DNA of 64,000 nt from W-Chloroflexi-9 sp045863195 (lineage in GTDB: Bacteria > Chloroflexota > Dehalococcoidia > UBA2979): contig BTUI01000005.1 of the NCBI GenBank assembly GCA_045863195.1, forward strand, positions 62,001 to 126,000, in the 5' to 3' direction. Of the stretch, positions 59,808 to 64,000 are shown one piece after another. Made by a program: the position numbers and the translations under genes. The notes beneath the pieces were generated by a model. It was not told where the DNA came from. It saw only the letters and a list, made by a program, of their open reading frames with translations, and ran no database searches. Position 1 is the stretch's first letter; each line of letters starts with the position of its first letter.

Positions 59808-61151
59808 ATGTACGAACGACCGGCCGACTCCGACCCGCGCCAGCACGTCCTGCAGGCGTGCCGCGACCATGACGTGAAGTTCATCCGCCTCTGGTTCACC
59901 GACATCCTGGGGATGCTCAAGTCGGTGGCGATCACCATGGAGGAACTCGAGCACGCCCTGGACGACGGCATCACCTTCGACGGGACGGCGATCGACGGGT
60001 TCGCCCGCCACGGCGAGGCGGACATGATCGCCACGGTCGACCCGGCCACCTTCCAGTTGCTGCCGTGGCGGCCGAGGCCGCAGGCGGTGGCGCGGATGTT
60101 CTGCGACATCACCCGCACCAACGGAGAGCCGTTCGCCGCCGACCCCCGGCGGGTGCTGAAGCGCGTGCTCGCCCGCGCGGCGGAGCGCGGCTTCACCTTC
60201 TACGTGTCGCCGGAGATCGAGTTCTTCTACTTCAAGGACTCGAAGCAGACGGAGCCGCTGGACCAGGGTGGATACTTCGACCTGACCCCCATGGACAGCG
60301 GGTCAGACCTGCGGCGCGAGACGGTCCTGATGCTGGAGGACATGGGCATCGGCGTGGCGTTGAGCCACCACGAGGTCGCCCCCAGCCAGCACGAGATGGA
60401 TCTGCGCTACACGGATGCGCTGACCATGGCGGACGCGGTGATGACGTTCCGGCTGGTGGTGAAGGAAGTGGCCATGCGCCACGGCGTGTACGCCTCCTTC
60501 ATGCCGAAGCCGATGCAGGGCGAGAACGGCTCCGCCATGCACCTGCAGCTCTCCCTCTTCCGGGGCGAGGAGAACGTCTTTTACGACAGCGCCTCCACGG
60601 GCGAGGTGTCGGAGGACGGCCGCCGCTTCATGGCCGGCCTGCTGCGCCACGCGCCGGAGATCACGCTGGTGACGAACCAGTGGGTGAACTCCTACAAGCG
60701 CCTGGTGCCCGGCTACGAGGCGCCCACGTACACCTCCTGGTCGTTCCACAACAACTCGGACCTCGTCCGGGTGCCCGCGCACCGGCCCGGGCAGGAGGCG
60801 TCCGCGCGCGTGGAGTACCGGTCGCCCGACTCCTCCTGCAACCCGTACCTCGCCTTCGCCGCCGTCCTGGCGGCCGGCATGGCCGGGATCGAGGGCGGCT
60901 ACGACCTCCCCGCCGCGAGCGACCGCCCCGTCTCCGAGATGTCGGACGCGGAGCGCGCCGCCCGCGGCATCGAGGCGCTCCCCGCCTCCCTCGGCGAGGC
61001 GATCGCCCGCTTCGAGCAGTCCGCGCTGATGCGCGAGACGCTGGGCGACCGGGTGTTCGAGGCGCTGGTGCAGAACAAGAAGCTCGAGTGGGCCGAATAC
61101 AGCCAGCAGGTCTCCCAGTTCGAGTTGAACCGGTACCTGCCGCTCCTCTAG
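59808..61151 (+). CDS. glnA: Glutamine synthetase type I
   Basis: 447 aa, short form (GSI-alpha size). Makes glutamine from glutamate, ammonia and ATP. Seen: VKFIRLWFTDILGMLKSVAI, FDGTAIDGFAR, the active-site SPEIEFFYF, ALSHHEVAPSQHEMD, FMPKPMQGENGSAMHLQLSL and RVEYRSPDSSCNPYLAFAAV. The adenylylation-type insertion of GSI-beta (E. coli) is not present, so it is probably not regulated by GlnE. Leaderless start at ATG 59808. Confidence 0.97.
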   Translation: MYERPADSDPRQHVLQACRDHDVKFIRLWFTDILGMLKSVAITMEELEHALDDGITFDGTAIDGFARHGEADMIATVDPATFQLLPWRPRPQAVARMFCDITRTNGEPFAADPRRVLKRVLARAAERGFTFYVSPEIEFFYFKDSKQTEPLDQGGYFDLTPMDSGSDLRRETVLMLEDMGIGVALSHHEVAPSQHEMDLRYTDALTMADAVMTFRLVVKEVAMRHGVYASFMPKPMQGENGSAMHLQLSLFRGEENVFYDSASTGEVSEDGRRFMAGLLRHAPEITLVTNQWVNSYKRLVPGYEAPTYTSWSFHNNSDLVRVPAHRPGQEASARVEYRSPDSSCNPYLAFAAVLAAGMAGIEGGYDLPAASDRPVSEMSDAERAARGIEALPASLGEAIARFEQSALMRETLGDRVFEALVQNKKLEWAEYSQQVSQFELNRYLPLL

Positions 61152-61311
61152 GCCGCCGCCCCGACCGCTACCCCCGTCCGCTCGCCCGAGACTGACGCGC
61201 GGTGCCGGGTGCGGTATGCTCCCGCCGCGATTCTGGGAACCGTCCGCGCGCACGGACCGCCCTCGGGCGGCAGGGACGCGGCGGGGGAAGACGGTAGAAG
61301 AGGAGGCGGTC

Positions 61312-61785
61312 TTGGCTGAGGTCATGGAACTGACGCCAGAAATGAAGGCGGCCGTCGGCAAGCCCGGCGAGCCGACGCTGTACGAGGTGACGTCGCTGGG
61401 CATCCGGACGTTCGCCCGGGCCGTGGGCTACAAGAACCCGGTCTACTTCGACGACGAAGCCGCGAAGGCCAAGGGCTTCCCGGCGATCCAGGCGCCTCCG
61501 GGCTACCTGGGCATGCCCGTGTGGAACCCGAACCGGCCGGCGGCCCGCCAGGCCCAGTTCGAGAGCCCGTTCAAGCGGAACCTCAACGGCGGCACCGCCG
61601 TGGAGCCGCTGGAGCGCGTGTTCGCGGGCGACGTGCTGGAGGCGGTGACCACGCTGACCAGCCTGGAGATCGTGCCGAGTGCCGCGTTCGGCCAGATGAT
61701 GATCCGCGTGTCCGAAACGGTCTACACGCGGAAGTCGGACGGCAAGGTCGTGGCCAAGACCCGGGGCACCGGGCTCTCGTACTAG
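61312..61785 (+). CDS. MaoC-like hot-dog dehydratase subunit without catalytic Asp/His (HadA-like)
   Basis: 157 aa. Hot-dog fold like the N-terminal half of MaoC/FAS1-type hydratases (FARAVGYKNPVYFDDEA, AIQAPPGYLGMPVWNPN, GGTAVEPLERVFAGDVLEA). Where active enzymes have Asp and His in GD-x-NPIH it has Tyr (GYKNPVYFD), so it is likely the structural partner. TTG 61312 is used because AGGAGG lies 5 nt upstream; ATG 61324 is the alternative. It pairs with the next gene like HadA with HadB. TATGCT at 61215-61220 may be the -10. Confidence 0.8.
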   Translation: MAEVMELTPEMKAAVGKPGEPTLYEVTSLGIRTFARAVGYKNPVYFDDEAAKAKGFPAIQAPPGYLGMPVWNPNRPAARQAQFESPFKRNLNGGTAVEPLERVFAGDVLEAVTTLTSLEIVPSAAFGQMMIRVSETVYTRKSDGKVVAKTRGTGLSY

Positions 61786-61797
61786 GGAGGGAAGACC

Positions 61798-62223
61798 ATG
61801 CCCGCACCGCAGTACTGGGACGACGTGAAGGAAGGCCAGGAGTTCGAGATGGAGGAGGCGACTGACTCCCAGCGCCTCGTCATCTGGGCTGCCGCCTCCG
61901 GCGACTTCTACCAGATTCACTACGATGACAACTTCGCGAAGAACAACAAGCTGCCCGACATCATTGTCCACGGCGCCCTGAAGGGCATGTGGGTCGGCAA
62001 GCTGCTGGACGAGATCGCCGGCGACAACGGCTGGGTGAAGCAGTGGGACGTGTCCTACCGCGGCATGGACATTGCCCGCGAGCCGGTCACGATCTTCGGC
62101 AAGGTCACCAAGAAGTACGAGCAGGGCGGTGAAGCCCTGGTCGACCTGGAGGTCGGCGTCCGCCGCAAGGACGGCTCCGTCTCCACGCCGGGCACCGGCA
62201 CGGTCCGCCTCGCCAAGAAGTAG
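61798..62223 (+). CDS. MaoC-like (R)-specific hydratase, catalytic subunit (HadB-like)
   Basis: 141 aa. Hydratase-2 motif WAAASGDFYQIHYDDNFAK with catalytic Asp and His, followed by IIVHGALKGMWVGKLLDEI. It starts 12 nt after the HadA-like gene, with GGAGGG upstream. HadAB is the 3-hydroxyacyl-ACP dehydratase of mycobacterial FAS-II; in this organism the substrate could be acyl-CoA or acyl-ACP. Confidence 0.85.
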   Translation: MPAPQYWDDVKEGQEFEMEEATDSQRLVIWAAASGDFYQIHYDDNFAKNNKLPDIIVHGALKGMWVGKLLDEIAGDNGWVKQWDVSYRGMDIAREPVTIFGKVTKKYEQGGEALVDLEVGVRRKDGSVSTPGTGTVRLAKK

Positions 62224-62265
62224 TCACCGAGGGGGCCTGCCCCGACGCGACGACGAGACGACACG

Positions 62266-62295
62266 AAGAAGCCCGGCCGCGAGGCCGGGCTTCTT
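62266..62295. terminator. Bidirectional terminator with GNRA-type tetraloop
   Basis: AAGAAGCCCGGCC-GCGA-GGCCGGGCTTCTT, a perfect 13-bp stem with GCGA loop, followed by TGTGTGTT. Between convergent transcription units. Confidence 0.85.
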
Positions 62296-62339
62296 TGTGT
62301 GTTCGTGTCCCCGGCCTCGGATGGCCGGGCCGCCCTCGA

Positions 62340-63812
62340 TCAGCCGGCGGCGAAGAGCGCCAGCGCCGCCTCGTGCGAGACGCGGTAGAGGGGCGTGCCC
62401 CAGAAACCGAGCAGCACGACGGTGCCGAGGAGCAGGCCGGTGGTGATGTAGCCGGTCGCGGAGATCCGCCAGCGGGAAGCGTCGCCCTCCGGCTCGTAGA
62501 GGTACATCTGCTTGATGACCATCAGGTAGTAGTAGAGCGAGACCGTGCTGGCCACGACACCGATGACCACCAGCCAGAGCAGGTCCGCCTCCACCACCGC
62601 CTGGAAGAGGATGAACTTGGTGAAGAAGCCCACCAGCAGCGGCATGCCGGCGAGGGAGAAGAGGCCCGCGGTCAGCACCAGCGCCAGATAGGGGTTGGTC
62701 TCCGCCAGGCCCTTCAGGTCGGCGATGCCTTCCTTACCGGTGCGGTTGTAGAAGTGGATGATCGCGGTGAACACGACGAGGTTCGTGGCGAGGTAGCCGC
62801 CGAGGTGGACGAGCAGCGCGGAGGCCGTCTCGTTCGACATGCCGGCGACCGCCATCAGCATGTAGCCGACCTGGGCGATCGAGGAGTACGCGAGCAGGCG
62901 CTTCAGGTTGCTCTGCTGCAGTGCGACCAGGTTACCGACGACCATGGTCAGCACGGCGAGCGTGGAGACGATCCACTGCCAGTGCTCCTGCACCGGGAGC
63001 AGCGGGCCGGCGAACCAGCGCATGATCAGCGCGAACGTGGCCGCCTTGGAGGTGGCGGAGAGGTAGGCCGTCACCGGGATCGGGGCGCCCTCGTACGCGT
63101 CCGGGGTCCACATGTGGAACGGGACGGCGGAGGCCTTGAATCCGAGGCCGCCGAGGATGAGCACCAGGCCCAGCACCAGCGCCATGTCCATGCTGCCGTC
63201 CGAGGCGGACAGTGCGGCGGAGATCTCCGCGTACTGCGTGGAGCCGGAGACGCCGTAGATGAGGCTCAGGCCGTACAGCAGCATCGCGGAGGCGACGCCA
63301 CCCAGGAGGACGTACTTCAGCGTCGCCTCGCCGGAGCGGGCGTCGTTGCGGGCGAGCGAGACGGCGACGTACAGCGAGAACGACAGCACCTCGACGGCCA
63401 GGTAGGCGGTGAGGAGGTCGCGGGCGGCCGCCATGTAGATCGCGCCGACGGTGGAGAGCAGCAGCAGGGCGTAGAACTCGCCGTGGTGGTTGACGTGCTT
63501 CTCGATGTACTCGTGCGAGCCGACGATGACCACGATGGTGGTGGCGATGAAGAGCACGCGGAAGAACGTGGTGAAGTTGTCCACCTGGATCAGGCGGGAG
63601 AACTCGTCTGTCTGGCCGGCGAAGGCGATGCTCGCGCCGAGGGCGCCGGCGAGGCCGGCGACGGCGAGGAGCGGCAGCGCCCGGTAGCCGACCTTGAACT
63701 CGGCCTTGAAGGCGTCCAGGAACAGGATCGCCACCGCCGTCAGGGCGATCACGATCTCCGGGAGCAGTAGCTCATATCGGAAGTTCAGCGCGTTGCCGAG
63801 CACGTCCGTCAC
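62340..63812 (-). CDS. nuoN: NADH-quinone oxidoreductase subunit N
   Basis: 490 aa, about 14 membrane helices; one of three antiporter-like proton channels of complex I. Conserved charged residues are visible: Glu in LTAYLAVEVLSFSLYVAVSL, Lys in FKASAVPFHMWTPDAYEGAP, then STLAVLTMVVGNLVALQQSN and KRLLAYSSIAQVGYMLMAVA. GTG 63812 follows GGAGG. Last gene of a nuo operon, after nuoM. Confidence 0.96.
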   Translation of the reverse strand: MTDVLGNALNFRYELLLPEIVIALTAVAILFLDAFKAEFKVGYRALPLLAVAGLAGALGASIAFAGQTDEFSRLIQVDNFTTFFRVLFIATTIVVIVGSHEYIEKHVNHHGEFYALLLLSTVGAIYMAAARDLLTAYLAVEVLSFSLYVAVSLARNDARSGEATLKYVLLGGVASAMLLYGLSLIYGVSGSTQYAEISAALSASDGSMDMALVLGLVLILGGLGFKASAVPFHMWTPDAYEGAPIPVTAYLSATSKAATFALIMRWFAGPLLPVQEHWQWIVSTLAVLTMVVGNLVALQQSNLKRLLAYSSIAQVGYMLMAVAGMSNETASALLVHLGGYLATNLVVFTAIIHFYNRTGKEGIADLKGLAETNPYLALVLTAGLFSLAGMPLLVGFFTKFILFQAVVEADLLWLVVIGVVASTVSLYYYLMVIKQMYLYEPEGDASRWRISATGYITTGLLLGTVVLLGFWGTPLYRVSHEAALALFAAG

Positions 63813-63848
63813 TGGTGGGTTCCTCCGGCTCTCTCGTCCGTCCGCGCG

Positions 63849-64000
63849 CTACAGGTAGACGCCGGCGATCTGGCTGATGGACGGGGCGATGCGGTCGATC
63901 CACGGCGACGGCCAGAGGCCGAGCGCGAGGATGGCCAGCGCCAGCACGGTGGCGCCGGCGCGCTCCGCCCAGGTGATCTCCTTCAGGCCGGTCCACTTCG
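63849..64000 (-). CDS. nuoM: NADH-quinone oxidoreductase subunit M, C-terminal end (cut by window edge)
   Basis: The last 50 codons only: KWTGLKEITWAERAGATVLA, then a helix LAILALGLWPSPWIDRIAPS and stop at 63849. This pattern and the position just before nuoN identify the end of NuoM. The rest lies beyond base 64000. Confidence 0.75.
   Translation of the reverse strand, partial: KWTGLKEITWAERAGATVLALAILALGLWPSPWIDRIAPSISQIAGVYL

Overview
The window is about 64 kb of very GC-rich (roughly 70%), gene-dense bacterial chromosome. Gene content is almost entirely housekeeping: ribosomal proteins, translation factors, chaperonins, amino-acid, folate and molybdopterin synthesis, chromosome segregation, nitrogen assimilation and respiratory complex I. 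There is no phage, transposase, integrase or CRISPR array. GTG and TTG starts are frequent, 1-14 nt stop/start overlaps are common, and many genes at the head of a transcription unit have a TANNNT -10 box only 6-9 nt before the start codon, which suggests leaderless mRNAs. Protein character (MshA-like glycosyltransferase, HadA/HadB-type dehydratase pair, DUF2851, CIRCE-controlled groESL, an archaeal-type FBP aldolase/phosphatase homologue) points to a high-GC Chloroflexota, perhaps Dehalococcoidia/Tepidiforma-like. This is an inference and no rRNA is present to confirm it.

Layout. 1-5.4 kb: MFS transporter (partial, minus), ComF-like phosphoribosyltransferase, MobA-like protein, TfoX-N protein, glyA, acyl-CoA dehydrogenase. 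5.4-11.4 kb: rpsF-ssb-rpsR, then a SurA/PrsA-like protein and the threonine genes hom and thrC flanking a coiled-coil protein. 11.5-14.2 kb: folE, glycosyltransferase, PIG-L deacetylase. 14.2-18 kb: the str operon rpsL-rpsG-fusA followed by a chimeric tuf: the first ~46 codons of EF-Tu are joined to an unrelated surface-protein-like C-terminus. 18-22.7 kb: two metallo-beta-lactamase proteins, a MutY-like glycosylase lacking the catalytic Glu, an M16 peptidase and a degenerate NUDIX protein. 22.8-30.5 kb: groEL-groES with CIRCE, XRE regulator plus DUF2851, tsaD, a PP2C-like/beta-propeller membrane protein and a SufR-like regulator. 30.6-42.7 kb: moaC/moaA, RsmJ-like methyltransferase, chrA, two tandem CNNM/CBS proteins, rdgB, an apparently dead FBP aldolase/phosphatase, folC and a KAS II gene.

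42.8-50.5 kb (minus strand) is the origin-type cluster rpmH-rnpA-yidD-(PQQ-repeat lipoprotein)-yidC-jag-pfkB-parA-parB-ridA-dinB, with a perfect parS inside the lipoprotein gene. dnaA is not in the window. 50.6-56.5 kb: a lytic transglycosylase, a MerR regulator with a textbook operator-promoter, tRNA-Thr(CGT) and an ABC-2 exporter.

56.7-61.2 kb looks like a nitrogen-control locus: an orphan OmpR-type regulator with an atypical receiver domain, a stand-alone OmpR winged helix, glnB/glnK, amtB and, divergently, glnA. The amtB-glnA intergenic region carries GAAAC direct repeats with 11-bp periodicity, one of them directly upstream of a leaderless glnA -10 box. This resembles actinobacterial GlnR control. 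The window ends with a HadA/HadB-like dehydratase pair and, on the minus strand, the ends of nuoM and nuoN.
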